From positions 1 to 30,222 of IMG/VR virus record IMGVR_UViG_3300046535_000186: a stretch of DNA of 30,222 nucleotides, one strand, 5' to 3'. Shown in pieces: positions 6,114 through 14,598 of the stretch. Numbering within the stretch: position 1 is the stretch's first letter; each line of letters opens with the position of its first letter. Source of the stretch: a virus. Both the position numbers and the translations under genes were made by a program. The notes under the pieces were generated by a model. It ran no database searches and was not told where the DNA came from. It saw nothing but the letters and a program-made list of their open reading frames with translations.

Positions 6114-6554
6114 ATGGGACGCAAGACGACATACACGGAAAAGGCCGCGGCCGAGATCTGCCGCCGCATTGCTGAAGGTCAGCCACTGCGCCAGATCTGC
6201 CGTGATGACCACATGCCCGCATGGCAAACCGTTTATGGATGGATCGAGGCCCAGCCGACGTTTGCCGAACGCATCGCGCGTGCGCGCGAGCTGGGATTCG
6301 ACGCCATTGCCGAAGAGGCGCTCGAGATCGCCGACACGCCGGTGATCGGCGAGACCGAGGAAACCAGCGCGGACGGCAAAAAGGTCAAGCGCGAGGACAT
6401 GCTGGGCCACCGGAAGCTGCAGGTAGAGACCCGGCTAAAACTGCTGTCCAAGTGGGCGCCGAAGAAGTACGGCGAGTCGATCCGCCAGGAGCTGACCGGC
6501 GCGAACGGCGGCCCGATCCAGATGCAATTCAGCGCGACGGACGCCGACCTGTGA
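6114..6554 (+). CDS. terS: Terminase small subunit, Sf6-type
   Basis: This 146-aa protein matches the Sf6-type small terminase family. It has an N-terminal HTH (YTEKAAAEICRRIAEGQPLR, then HMPAWQTVYGWIEAQPTF), a central helical oligomerisation region (ERIARARELGFDAIAEEALE), and the characteristic C-terminal pattern RLKLLSKWAPKKYGESIRQE followed by LTGANGGPIQMQF. It forms a ring that recognises the packaging site on concatemeric phage DNA and stimulates the large subunit. The ATG at 6114 has a strong GGGGAG site at 6104-6109. It overlaps the GTG start of the large subunit (GTGA), the classical first gene pair of a late operon. Confidence 0.93.
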   Translation: MGRKTTYTEKAAAEICRRIAEGQPLRQICRDDHMPAWQTVYGWIEAQPTFAERIARARELGFDAIAEEALEIADTPVIGETEETSADGKKVKREDMLGHRKLQVETRLKLLSKWAPKKYGESIRQELTGANGGPIQMQFSATDADL

Positions 6555-7957
6555 CCACGACCGGCTTCAAGCCGACCCCGCGGCAGCTGCTGGCGCAGCA
6601 GGTGCTGGCCAGCGCCTGCACCTGGATCATGCTGTTCGGCGGCGGCCGGTCCGGTAAAACCTTCCTGGTGGTCCGGAACATCATCCTGCGCGCGCTGAAG
6701 GCGCCCGGGTCGCGCCACCTGATCGTGCGGTGGCGCTTCAACCACCTGAAGGCGTCGATCATGCGCGACACCTTCCCGAAGGTGATGCGGGTTTGCTATC
6801 CCGACCTGGTGAAGGGCGACGGCTGGGACATCAATATGTCCGAGGGCTTCGCCAAGATCCGCACCGGCGTCGATGACAAGGGCCAGCCGATCTTCAGCGA
6901 GATCTGGTTCCTGGGCCTGGACGATAAGGACCGCATGGAAAAGGTGCTGGGCATGGAGTTCGCGACCATCTACGTGAACGAGGCCAGCCAGATCCAGTGG
7001 GAAGGCGTGCAGCTGCTGCTGACCCGCCTGGCCCAGCGCTGCATGCAGGTGATCAACGGCGTGGCCCAGCCCCTGAAGCTGCGGTACCTGTTCGACTGCA
7101 ACCCGCCATCGAAGATGCACTGGACCTTCAAGGTCTTCAAGCAAAAGCTGGACCCCGAAACGAAGAAGCCGCTGGCCAATCCGGAGAACTACGACAGCTT
7201 CCAGATGAACCCGCGCGACAACGAGGCCAATCTGTCGCCGGAATACCTGGCCACCCTGTCGGGCCTGTCCGAGCGCATGCGGCGCCGCTTCGAACGCGGC
7301 GAGTTCGCCGAGGCCACCCCGAACGCCCTGTTCGATGAAGCGACGGTCGACCGCTGGCGCGCTGACCCCGAGGACGTGCCGGCGCTGGTGCGCGTGGTGG
7401 TCTCCGTCGACCCGAGTGGCGCCAGCGATGACGCCCAGAACGCGGATAACGACGAAGTGGGCATCACCGTCGAAGGCCTGGGCGTCGATGGCAATGCGTA
7501 CCTGCTGGAAGACCTGACCGTGAAGGCCGGCCCGACCACCTGGGGCGCCGTCGCCGTCCAGGCATACCAGCGGCACAGCGCCGACGCGATCGTAGGCGAG
7601 ACCAACTTCGGCGGCGGCATGGTCAAGTTCGTTGTGCAGGCGGCCGCCGCGAAGCTGGGCATGCGCGTGAACTTCAAGATGGTCACCGCCAGCCGCGGCA
7701 AGGCCCAGCGCGCCGAGCCCTTCAGCGTCCTATACGACCAGGGCAAGGTGCGCCACGTCGGCCTGTTCCCGAAGCTGGAAGACGAATTGTGTGCATTTTC
7801 CACATCGGGCTACACCGGCCCGAAGTCACCGAACCGCGCCGACGCCCATGTGTGGGCCCTGGCCGAACTGTTCCCGGCCCTGGTCAAGGCGCCGAAAAAA
7901 GAGGCGCAAGCCGACACCGAAGACGACTACATAGGAGAAGGCGCATGGATGGGATGA
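6551..7957 (+). CDS. terL: Terminase large subunit
   Basis: The 468-aa packaging motor cuts concatemeric DNA and drives it into the prohead through the portal. The ATPase domain has Walker A GGGRSGKT (about residues 29-36) and Walker B ATIYVNE (138-144, catalytic E144). The C-terminal RNase H-like nuclease has acidic residues D287 (VSVDPSG) and D431 (RADAHVWAL), with the conserved ETNFGGGMV segment between them. The GTG start at 6551 is supported by coupling with the small subunit stop and by the N-terminal pattern FKPTPRQLLAQQVL. There is no in-frame ATG nearby. Length is normal for headful-packaging podoviruses. The stop overlaps the next gene. Confidence 0.95.
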   Translation: MTTTGFKPTPRQLLAQQVLASACTWIMLFGGGRSGKTFLVVRNIILRALKAPGSRHLIVRWRFNHLKASIMRDTFPKVMRVCYPDLVKGDGWDINMSEGFAKIRTGVDDKGQPIFSEIWFLGLDDKDRMEKVLGMEFATIYVNEASQIQWEGVQLLLTRLAQRCMQVINGVAQPLKLRYLFDCNPPSKMHWTFKVFKQKLDPETKKPLANPENYDSFQMNPRDNEANLSPEYLATLSGLSERMRRRFERGEFAEATPNALFDEATVDRWRADPEDVPALVRVVVSVDPSGASDDAQNADNDEVGITVEGLGVDGNAYLLEDLTVKAGPTTWGAVAVQAYQRHSADAIVGETNFGGGMVKFVVQAAAAKLGMRVNFKMVTASRGKAQRAEPFSVLYDQGKVRHVGLFPKLEDELCAFSTSGYTGPKSPNRADAHVWALAELFPALVKAPKKEAQADTEDDYIGEGAWMG

Positions 7958-8382
7958 CCCTGAAACCGACCGCACTGGCCGCCGCTGCGCTGGCCAGCAT
8001 TACCACCGACACCCGGGCCCTGAAGCCTGGCCGGATCACTCTGGGCGCCGCCAGCCTGGACTTGAGCTACAGCGGCATTGTCCCGATCGCCGACCGCGAC
8101 CGGGTGCTCGAGTTATCAAACTTGTTTACTTTACGCACGGAAAGAGGCAATAATCACGCCCATTCCTTGATGCAAGATGTTTGCGAGCAAGCCGACCAGG
8201 CGAACAAGCTACTTTTGCTCATGCCCGAGGCATTCGACCAAGGCGGCCCGACTACCGCCCAGCTGGTCGACTGGTACACCGGCAAGTTCGGTTTTACCTA
8301 CCTTCAGCACACCCCCAAAGTCATTTTGATCAGACTGCCGCGCACCGCGGCGCAACAATGGGCGGCCGCAAATGGGCAATAA
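7945..8382 (+). CDS. GNAT-like small protein between terminase and portal
   Basis: This 145-aa protein sits between terL and portal, where P22 has no gene. The second half (LMQDVCEQADQANKLLLLMP, then LVDWYTGKFGFTYLQ and VILIRLPR) resembles the C-terminal half of phage GNAT acetyltransferases, in which a helix with CxxAD is followed by LLxP and LxxWYxxxGF. The usual acetyl-CoA loop is poorly preserved, so activity is uncertain. The start at 7945 has AGGAG at 7933-7937. It overlaps terL by 13 bases and the portal start by 11 bases. Bases about 8108-8180 are visibly lower in GC than their neighbours, suggesting recent acquisition. It may modify a host or virion protein, or be a degenerate enzyme. 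Confidence 0.6.
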   Translation: MDGMTLKPTALAAAALASITTDTRALKPGRITLGAASLDLSYSGIVPIADRDRVLELSNLFTLRTERGNNHAHSLMQDVCEQADQANKLLLLMPEAFDQGGPTTAQLVDWYTGKFGFTYLQHTPKVILIRLPRTAAQQWAAANGQ

Positions 8383-10522
8383 AACGAACACCTGGCAAGA
8401 CAGCGACCTGCTAAAGCGTATCCGCACGTTCACCGATACGGCGATCAAGGCCGACAGCGGCAACCGCACGGCGGCCGTCGAAGATCTGCAATTCCTGTCG
8501 GGCGACCAGTGGCCGGAAGCGATCAAGCGCGCGCGCCAGCTCGAGGGCCGGCCCTGCCTGACCTTCAACCGCCTGCCGACCTACCTGCACCAGGTCACGA
8601 ACGACCAGCGCCAGAACAAGGAAGGCATCAAGGTACACCCGGTCGGCGCCGGTGCCGACGTGAAGGGCGCCGAGATTTACCAGGGCATGATTCGCCGGAT
8701 TGAGGACGTCAGCAACGCGGACACTGCCTACGACACCGCGGTGGGCAGCGCTGCCGCCATCGGCTTCGGCTTCTGGCGCCTGGTGACCGAGTACGAAAGC
8801 CCGACCAGCTTCAACCAGGTCATTCGCTACCAGCGCATGCGCGACGCCCTGAAGGTCTATTTCGACCCGGCCAGCGTCGAAGCCGACGGATCGGACGCGA
8901 AGCAATGCGTGATCGTGTACGACATGCCCAAGGCTGAGTTCGAACGCACCTACCCGGGCAAGTTGGCCGCATGCCAGAGTGGCCTGACGACGGTCGGTTC
9001 GCAGATCCAGCCGGGCTGGATGACCGACAGCATGGTGCGCGTGGTCGAGTACTACTTCTTCGAATACAAGGCCGCGACCCTGTACCTGCTGGGCGACGGC
9101 ACAACCACCACCAAGGAACCGCCGGCCGGCGCCGTCGTGAAGAACAAGCGGGAAACCCAGATCCCGCAGCTGAAGCTGGTCAAGGCCTGCGCCGGTGCCG
9201 TGCTCGAGCAGACCGACATCATGTGCCGCTGGATTCCGGTCTTCCCTGTGTGGGGCGAAGAGATCGATATTCAGGGCAAGGTGCTGCGCAAGGGCATCAT
9301 CCGCGACGCCAAAGACCCGGCCCAGATGTACAACTTCTGGATGACCAGCGCGACCGAAGAGGTCAGCTTGCGGCCCAAAACCCCGTTCATCGGTGCTGAA
9401 GGCCAGTTCGAAGGGCATGATAAGAAATGGGCGCAGGCGAACAGCAAGAGCTTCGCCTTCCTCGAGTACAAGCCGGTCACGATCGACGGCCAGCTGGCGC
9501 CGCCGCCACAGCGGTCCCCGATGGCCGACGTCCCCGCCGGCATGCTGCAGATGGCACTGCACGCGGCGGACAACATCAAGGCGGTCACCGGCCTGTTCGA
9601 CTCGAGCCTGGGCGCGCGCGGCAATGCGACCAGCGGCGTGCAGGAAGCCCAGCAGCAGCGCCAGGGTGACGTGGCCAACTTCCACTTCATCGACAACCTG
9701 CGCCGCTCCATCCGCCATTGCGGCCGCTGCCTGGTCGACATGATCCCGCACTACTACGACGCGACCCGCGTGGTCGAGATCATGCGCGAGAACGGCGATG
9801 TGGAAGCCATGCCGATCAACCAGCCGGCGACCAACGAGGCCGGCCAGCCGATCGATAAGCACGGCCAGCCGGTGGTGGACCCGGCCACGCAGGTCCAGCA
9901 CGTCCTGAACGACGTCAGCATGGGCAAATACGGCGTGACCTACGGCACCGGCCCGAGCTTCGCCACCGCGCGCGAAGAGGCGCAGGCGTCCATGGTCGAA
10001 CTCGGCGGCAAGTGGCCGAAGGTGCTGGACGTGGCCGGCGACATCATGGTGGAGAACATGGACTGGCCTGGCGCCGACAAGATCGCGCGCCGCCTGAAGG
10101 CTTCGTTGCCGCCGCAGCTGACCGCGCAGGACGAAGGCGAGGACGGCAACCCAGTCGGCCAACCGCCGCTGCCGCCCGAGGTCGAGCAGGCCCTGCAGAA
10201 CGCCGACCAGATGGTTCAGCAGCTGCAGCAGGAGCTGGCCGCCGAGAAGGCCGGCCACCAGGCCACGCTGGACAAGGCCCAGATCGACGCCGCCAGCCGC
10301 GAGCGCGTCGCCAGCATCCAGGCCGACGGCCGCCAGGAAGACGCGCGGATCCGCTCGCAGGGCCTGGCCGACGCCGAAGAGATCAAGGGCATGGTCGCGC
10401 TGCTGCTGCAGCACATGCAGGTACCCGCCCAGCTGGCCGCCGCCGCCAACCAGACCGAAGACACCCGCCCCGCTGCCAGCCGAGCAGCGGATCCGGCGCA
10501 AACCGCGGCCCTACCAGAGTGA
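8372..10522 (+). CDS. Portal protein, P22 gp1 family
   Basis: This 716-aa protein resembles the P22-type portal (P22 gp1 is 725 aa). It forms the dodecameric ring at one vertex, the channel for packaging and ejection and the platform for tail assembly. Family features include the N-terminal LQFLSGDQWPEAIKRARQLE, RPCLTFNRLPTYLHQVTNDQ, the region YDTAVGSAAAIGFGFWRL, and the helical RQGDVANFHFIDNLRRSIRH. The C-terminus (about 595-700) is Gln/Ala-rich and helical, with a coiled-coil stretch (MVQQLQQELAAEKAG), equivalent to the P22 barrel. ATG at 8372 overlaps the preceding gene. Position and length strongly support the call. Confidence 0.93.
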   Translation: MGNKTNTWQDSDLLKRIRTFTDTAIKADSGNRTAAVEDLQFLSGDQWPEAIKRARQLEGRPCLTFNRLPTYLHQVTNDQRQNKEGIKVHPVGAGADVKGAEIYQGMIRRIEDVSNADTAYDTAVGSAAAIGFGFWRLVTEYESPTSFNQVIRYQRMRDALKVYFDPASVEADGSDAKQCVIVYDMPKAEFERTYPGKLAACQSGLTTVGSQIQPGWMTDSMVRVVEYYFFEYKAATLYLLGDGTTTTKEPPAGAVVKNKRETQIPQLKLVKACAGAVLEQTDIMCRWIPVFPVWGEEIDIQGKVLRKGIIRDAKDPAQMYNFWMTSATEEVSLRPKTPFIGAEGQFEGHDKKWAQANSKSFAFLEYKPVTIDGQLAPPPQRSPMADVPAGMLQMALHAADNIKAVTGLFDSSLGARGNATSGVQEAQQQRQGDVANFHFIDNLRRSIRHCGRCLVDMIPHYYDATRVVEIMRENGDVEAMPINQPATNEAGQPIDKHGQPVVDPATQVQHVLNDVSMGKYGVTYGTGPSFATAREEAQASMVELGGKWPKVLDVAGDIMVENMDWPGADKIARRLKASLPPQLTAQDEGEDGNPVGQPPLPPEVEQALQNADQMVQQLQQELAAEKAGHQATLDKAQIDAASRERVASIQADGRQEDARIRSQGLADAEEIKGMVALLLQHMQVPAQLAAAANQTEDTRPAASRAADPAQTAALPE

Positions 10523-10551
10523 TTCTGGGTTCTAAATTCTTGGGATGATCC

Positions 10552-11505
10552 ATGCAAACTGAAAACACCGCCTCGACCGACACCACGACCACCGCGCCCG
10601 CCGGGCCAGCGGCCATGAACCTGCCGACCACCACCACGCCGCCGGCCAGCGGCCAGGAAGGTGCGCCAGCAGGCCAGGGCCAGCCGAACACCGGCACCAC
10701 TGAAGCACCCGCGAATGGCCAGAATGCCGACCAGGGCACGCAGCAGGGCCAGCAACAGCCGGCCGACGGCACCACGAACCCCGCCAACGCCGATGCCGAG
10801 CGCGACGAGCAAGGCCGGTTCAGGTCCAAGGTCCAAAAGCGCATTGATGAACTGACCTTTGCGCGCCACGCCGCCGAACGAGAGGCGGCACGGTGGCGCG
10901 CTATCGCGGAGGGAACCCAGAAGGGCAACCCCGCGCCCCAAGCTCATGAATTCGCCACGGACGAAGACTACGCAGCCGCGATGCAGCAGCACCGCATTGA
11001 CGAAGCTGCGCGCAAGGTAGCCGCCAACCAGGCCAGCCAGGCCGCCGAGCAGTACCAGCAGGACGCCGCCAGCGCGGTCGACGCCACGTACGACCAACGA
11101 GCGCAGGAAGCGGCCCGCCGCATCCCCGACTTCGTGGACGTCGTAAGCAAGGCCAACATCCCGATCACGAACGACATGCTGGGCGCCCTGAAAGCCAGTG
11201 CGCACGGCCCCGACATCGTGTACGCCCTGGCCAAGAACCCCGCCGAGGCGCAGCGCATTTCAAGCCTGCCGCCCGCGCAGATGTTCATGGCGCTGGGGGC
11301 GATGGAAGCCACGGCCGCCGCAAAGGTAAGCAGCACCGCCGCGGCCCCCGCTGCTGCACCGGCATCTGCTGCACGCACCACAAACGCGCCCCCGCCTGTC
11401 AGCACTGCTGGCGCGGCAGCGGCACCGCCCAGCACCGACCCGGCGAACATGAATCAGGAGCAGTACGAGGCCTGGCGCCGCGAGCAGGGCGCGAAGTATT
11501 TCTAA
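10552..11505 (+). CDS. Scaffold-like protein
   Basis: This 317-aa protein is located between portal and coat, exactly where P22 has scaffolding gp8 (303 aa). The first about 80 residues are low-complexity Thr/Pro/Gly/Gln-rich and probably disordered. The centre is helical and charged (KVQKRIDELTFARHAAEREA, then AARKVAANQASQAAEQYQQD). The C-terminus has an Ala/Pro-rich linker and a short basic-aromatic tail (YEAWRREQGAKYF) of the type that contacts coat subunits. Scaffolds direct procapsid assembly and then leave. Sequence conservation among scaffolds is low, so the call rests on position, length and composition. Confidence 0.75.
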   Translation: MQTENTASTDTTTTAPAGPAAMNLPTTTTPPASGQEGAPAGQGQPNTGTTEAPANGQNADQGTQQGQQQPADGTTNPANADAERDEQGRFRSKVQKRIDELTFARHAAEREAARWRAIAEGTQKGNPAPQAHEFATDEDYAAAMQQHRIDEAARKVAANQASQAAEQYQQDAASAVDATYDQRAQEAARRIPDFVDVVSKANIPITNDMLGALKASAHGPDIVYALAKNPAEAQRISSLPPAQMFMALGAMEATAAAKVSSTAAAPAAAPASAARTTNAPPPVSTAGAAAAPPSTDPANMNQEQYEAWRREQGAKYF

Positions 11506-11539
11506 CCCCATCAATCACCACTTTTAGGACCACATCACC

Positions 11540-12754
11540 ATGTCCAACGTACTTGCAACCACCAGTGTCGTCGCGAAGGAATCGCTGGCGATCCTCAAAA
11601 ACATGCTGTCGTTCTCGGCCAACGTCAACCGCGATTGGGAAGACGAGTTCACCGGTAACATGCAACGCGGCTATGCCCCGGGCCAGACCATCAACATCAA
11701 GAAGCCGCCGCGCTATCAGTACCGCGCCGGCCGCGTCGCTTCTCCGCAGGCGACCGTGGAACCGACCGTCCCGCTGACCCTCTCGCAGGGTGGCTGTGAC
11801 CTGTCGTTCACCAGCATCGAGCGCACCCTGTCGCTGACCAAGCTGGAAGAGAAGATCGCCGCCGCGATCGCGCCAGTGGCCAACGAGATCGACCGCCAGG
11901 GCCTGCAGCTGGCGCACTACTCGACCTTCAACTGCCTGAACCCCACCGGCGCAGTGCCGAACACGCAAGACCTGGCGGTGTCCGCCGCCACCGACATCGG
12001 CACCCGCCTGGACAACATGGCCGCCCCGCGCATCATGGGCCAGCGCACCCTGATCGCGTCGCCGAAGCTGAACGGCGCGATGGTCAAGGGCATGAGCGGC
12101 ATGTTCAACAGCCAGCAGACCGTGACAAAGCAGAACAATAACGGCCTGCTGGTGCCGTCGTTCGGCCTGAAGTTCGGCATGGACCAGAACGTGGACACCC
12201 ACACCAACGGCACGCAAAACGTCGCCGGCACCAACGTGAACGGCGCAGGCCAGACCGGCGCGCTGATAAACGTCGCGGCGCTAGGTGGCACCATCACCCG
12301 CGGCACCGTGATCACCTGGCCGGGCGTGTACGCCGTGAACCCGCAGTCGCGCCAGCTGACCGGCGACCTGGCGCAGTTCGTCGTGACCGCTGACCTGCCG
12401 GCCGGCGCCGTCCAGATCCCGATTTCCCCGGCGATCGTCACCAACGGCGCGTTCCAGAACGTGAGCGCATCGCCGACCGATGCCCAGCCGTTCCTGATCG
12501 TCGGCGCCGCGTCCACCACCTACCAGACCAACGTGGCGTATCACAAGGACGCCTTCACGCTGGCCATGGTGCCGATGTGGGCGCCGCCGGAAGGCAAGGG
12601 CGTGATCGGCGTGCACCAGGAATCCAGCGATGGCTTCGTGATCAAGGTCACCGAGTTCTATGACGGCACCAACGACGCGAGCGTGATGCGTCTGGACGTG
12701 CTGTTCGGCTGGGCCGCGACCTATCCGGAACTGTCCACGAAGTTCTACAGCTGA
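11540..12754 (+). CDS. Major capsid (coat) protein, P22 family
   Basis: The 404-aa product matches the P22 coat family (P22 gp5 is 430 aa), an HK97-fold shell protein. Typical segments are the N-terminal VVAKESLAILKNMLSFSANV, a helix that lies along the shell interior, then PGQTINIKKPPRYQYRAGRV and FTSIERTLSLTKLEEKIAAA. The later GLLVPSFGLKFGMDQNVDTH precedes a probable inserted beta-rich domain around residues 225-330. A ribosome-binding site AGGA lies about 10 bases before the ATG. A perfect hairpin follows the stop. It should be the most abundant virion protein. Confidence 0.93.
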   Translation: MSNVLATTSVVAKESLAILKNMLSFSANVNRDWEDEFTGNMQRGYAPGQTINIKKPPRYQYRAGRVASPQATVEPTVPLTLSQGGCDLSFTSIERTLSLTKLEEKIAAAIAPVANEIDRQGLQLAHYSTFNCLNPTGAVPNTQDLAVSAATDIGTRLDNMAAPRIMGQRTLIASPKLNGAMVKGMSGMFNSQQTVTKQNNNGLLVPSFGLKFGMDQNVDTHTNGTQNVAGTNVNGAGQTGALINVAALGGTITRGTVITWPGVYAVNPQSRQLTGDLAQFVVTADLPAGAVQIPISPAIVTNGAFQNVSASPTDAQPFLIVGAASTTYQTNVAYHKDAFTLAMVPMWAPPEGKGVIGVHQESSDGFVIKVTEFYDGTNDASVMRLDVLFGWAATYPELSTKFYS

Positions 12755-12773
12755 TCACCGGCTGCAGCGACGT

Positions 12774-12794
12774 GATGGGGCCCCGCGCCCCATC
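12774..12794 (+). other. Perfect hairpin between coat and downstream gene
   Basis: GATGGGGC (12774-12781) pairs with GCCCCATC (12787-12794) around a CCCGC loop, 20 bases after the coat stop. It is followed by AAAACC rather than a T tract, so it is not a standard rightward terminator. It may stabilise the 3' end of coat mRNA against exonucleases or partly attenuate transcription. Confidence 0.5.
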
Positions 12795-12828
12795 AAAACC
12801 ATTCACCCCAATCTGAAGGAATCCCGCA

Positions 12829-13224
12829 ATGTCCGTTCTTCTGAACCGCGCATACGCTGGCCACCTGGCCGGCACCATCCAGACCTTTCCGGCCCAGCTG
12901 GAAGCCGCCCTGATCGCCCAAGGCATCGCCAGTGCGTCGACCAAGGCCAACGTCGCCGCCGGCAACATGACCGCCAACGTGCCCGCCGGCACTGCCGCGA
13001 TTGCTGCCGGCGCTTCGTCGGTGGTCATCACCAGCGACAAGATCACCGCTTCCAGCAAAGTGTTCGCCAGCATCGCGCAGGCCGCCGCCGACGGCACCCT
13101 GACCCAAATCGTCCGCATCGTGCCGGCCGACGGTCAGGTGACCATCTACGGCAACGCCAACGCTACCGCGAAAACGCTGGTCGACTGGTCGATCATCCCG
13201 CAGCCGGGCATGACGCTGGGTTAA
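12829..13224 (+). CDS. Putative head decoration or stabilisation protein
   Basis: This 131-aa protein directly follows coat and precedes a strong terminator, so it would share the coat's high transcription. It has no catalytic motif. The N-terminus (LNRAYAGHLAGTIQTFPAQL, then EAALIAQGIAS) looks like a helical anchor. The rest is Ala/Thr/Val-rich and probably beta (TANVPAGTAAIAAGASSVVI, GQVTIYGNANATAK, VDWSIIPQPGM). Small beta-sandwich proteins at this position often bind the capsid exterior or act as cement. I do not recognise the exact family, so the decoration role is inferred from position, size and expression layout. Confidence 0.6.
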   Translation: MSVLLNRAYAGHLAGTIQTFPAQLEAALIAQGIASASTKANVAAGNMTANVPAGTAAIAAGASSVVITSDKITASSKVFASIAQAAADGTLTQIVRIVPADGQVTIYGNANATAKTLVDWSIIPQPGMTLG

Positions 13225-13254
13225 ATCCCGCGCCTTCCTGATCCCCTCAACCAG

Positions 13255-13289
13255 GCCCGGCCCATCACCACGACGCGCCGGGCATTTTT
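13255..13289 (+). terminator. Intrinsic terminator inside the head operon
   Basis: GCCCGGC (13255-13261) pairs with GCCGGGC (13277-13283), with a 15-base loop, followed by ATTTTT (13284-13289). It lies between the putative decoration gene and the coiled-coil gene. The T tract directly abuts the ribosome-binding site of the next gene (GGAG at 13290). It would reduce transcription of everything after coat and decoration. Confidence 0.65.
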
Positions 13290-13302
13290 GGAGCACTACG
13301 CC

Positions 13303-13851
13303 ATGAAATTCCCGATGATCCTGACCCACCGCGCCAATCCGGACGCGCAGATCGTGGTGGCCAACGCCGAACAGCTGGCCGAAGCGCCGGCTGACTTCCT
13401 GCCGCCGGCTACCGCCAGCGCGCCCGCCGTTGTGACCGCCACCGCCGCGATCCCGGGCGTGAACCTGGACGTGGACACCCACGAGCAGGCCGAGCGCCGC
13501 AAGAGCCTGGACGAAGCCGTGGACGAGTTCACCGCCCACGTGCAGGCCGAGACCGCGAAGCTGGACGCTGCACGCGCGCAGCTCGATAAGGACCGCGCCG
13601 AATTCAACGTGGCCGCTGCTGCCCTGGACGAGCAACGGCAAGCCCTGGCACGCGAGCGCGCCGAGTTCGAAGCGCAGCGCGCGACCAGCACCAGCGCCGG
13701 AACTGGCGAAATCGCTGGCGACACCGGAGCTGCTTCGGCAGCTGCAGAGGGCGCGGCAACTGGCGACGCCGCTGCCACGCCGGCAGCACCCGCCAAGCGC
13801 ACCCGCGCGGCCGCTGCGAAGGCCGACACTACCGGCACGGAAGGCGCGTAA
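13303..13851 (+). CDS. Coiled-coil virion-region protein of unknown function
   Basis: The 182-aa product begins MKFPMILTHRANPDAQIVVA. Residues about 65-130 form a strong heptad coiled coil (KSLDEAVDEFTAHVQAETAK, then LDKDRAEFNVAAAALDEQRQ), and the tail is Ala/Thr-rich ending in a basic KRTRAAAAKA segment. The ATG at 13303 is preferred because GGAG is 9 bases upstream. A TTG at 13288 would add five residues but lies in the terminator T tract. Position between decoration and gp4-like genes suggests a minor head or assembly factor. The function is unknown. Confidence 0.7.
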   Translation: MKFPMILTHRANPDAQIVVANAEQLAEAPADFLPPATASAPAVVTATAAIPGVNLDVDTHEQAERRKSLDEAVDEFTAHVQAETAKLDAARAQLDKDRAEFNVAAAALDEQRQALARERAEFEAQRATSTSAGTGEIAGDTGAASAAAEGAATGDAAATPAAPAKRTRAAAAKADTTGTEGA

Positions 13852-13854
13852 GAC

Positions 13855-14568
13855 ATGAGCGCGGTTCTGGATCTCATCACCTCTGCACTGATCACCGTGA
13901 AGGCGCTGGCGGTCGGCGAAACGCCGGGCGCCGACATGACGACGGACGCCCTGGACAAGTTCAACGACGTGCTCGAGGCGCTGTCGATCCAGAACCTGGC
14001 CGTGTATTCAAACACCGCCACAGCTGTGCCGCTGGTCGCTGGCCAGGCGGCCTATGTACTCGGTCCGGCCGGCGTGGCGCCGCGCCCGCTGTCCATGGAT
14101 GCGATCGACTCGGCCTTCATCACCTTCAACGGCGTCGATTTCCCGGTCGACGTGGTACCGCAGGACCAATACGACGGTCTGGCCGTCAAGTCGACCAGCG
14201 GTGTCCCGACCTGGGCCGCGCTGAACGGTGGGTACCCGACCGCGACGCTGAGCCTGTGGCCGGTGCCGTACCAGGCCGGCACGCTGACGCTGCGCCAGCT
14301 GCAGCCGTTCACGCGCGCCAGCGCCCTGACCGACACCTTCGACATGCCGCCGGGCTATCGCCGCCTGATTCGCCTGATGCTGGCCTGGGAGCTGCGCACC
14401 GATTACCCGGGCCTTGGTCCGCAAGAGCTGCAGAACCTGAAGGATGACGTGACCGGCGCGATCGCCAACGTCAAGCGCTCGAACATGGAACCGACCCTGA
14501 TGCGCAGCGAAGTCGCTGACCTGGATTGCTCTGGCGGCGGATACGTGAACTGGCGCGACGGCGCCTAA
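13855..14568 (+). CDS. Head completion / tail accessory protein, P22 gp4-like
   Basis: This 237-aa protein resembles the P22 gp4 type of head-to-tail adaptor, which binds under the portal after packaging and accepts gp10. Supporting features are the N-terminal helical part (LITSALITVKALAVGETPGA, then DALDKFNDVLEALSIQNLAV), a central beta region with the recurrent YPTATLSLWPVP motif, and the helical LPPGYRR-like segment (FDMPPGYRRLIRLMLAWELR). Such patterns recur in podoviral adaptors. It is longer than P22 gp4 (166 aa), the extra length lying in the central beta part. It starts 3 bases after the previous stop. The family call is good but not certain without a profile search. Confidence 0.75.
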   Translation: MSAVLDLITSALITVKALAVGETPGADMTTDALDKFNDVLEALSIQNLAVYSNTATAVPLVAGQAAYVLGPAGVAPRPLSMDAIDSAFITFNGVDFPVDVVPQDQYDGLAVKSTSGVPTWAALNGGYPTATLSLWPVPYQAGTLTLRQLQPFTRASALTDTFDMPPGYRRLIRLMLAWELRTDYPGLGPQELQNLKDDVTGAIANVKRSNMEPTLMRSEVADLDCSGGGYVNWRDGA

Positions 14569-14598
14569 CCCGATCGATTATTCACAAGGACCGACCAC

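Noticed and set aside
6233-7576. 447-aa antisense frame over terminase genes
   Set aside because: The sense strand encodes unmistakable terminase motifs (Walker A, nuclease Asp residues). The antisense peptide is low-complexity and has no ribosome-binding site.
8411-10501. 696-aa open frame antisense to the portal gene
   Set aside because: Long antisense frames are common opposite GC-rich coding DNA. The sense frame has clear P22 portal features, and the antisense product has no recognisable motif.
13288-13302. TTG start at 13288 for the coiled-coil gene
   Set aside because: It lies in the T tract of the terminator. ATG at 13303 has a well-placed GGAG site.
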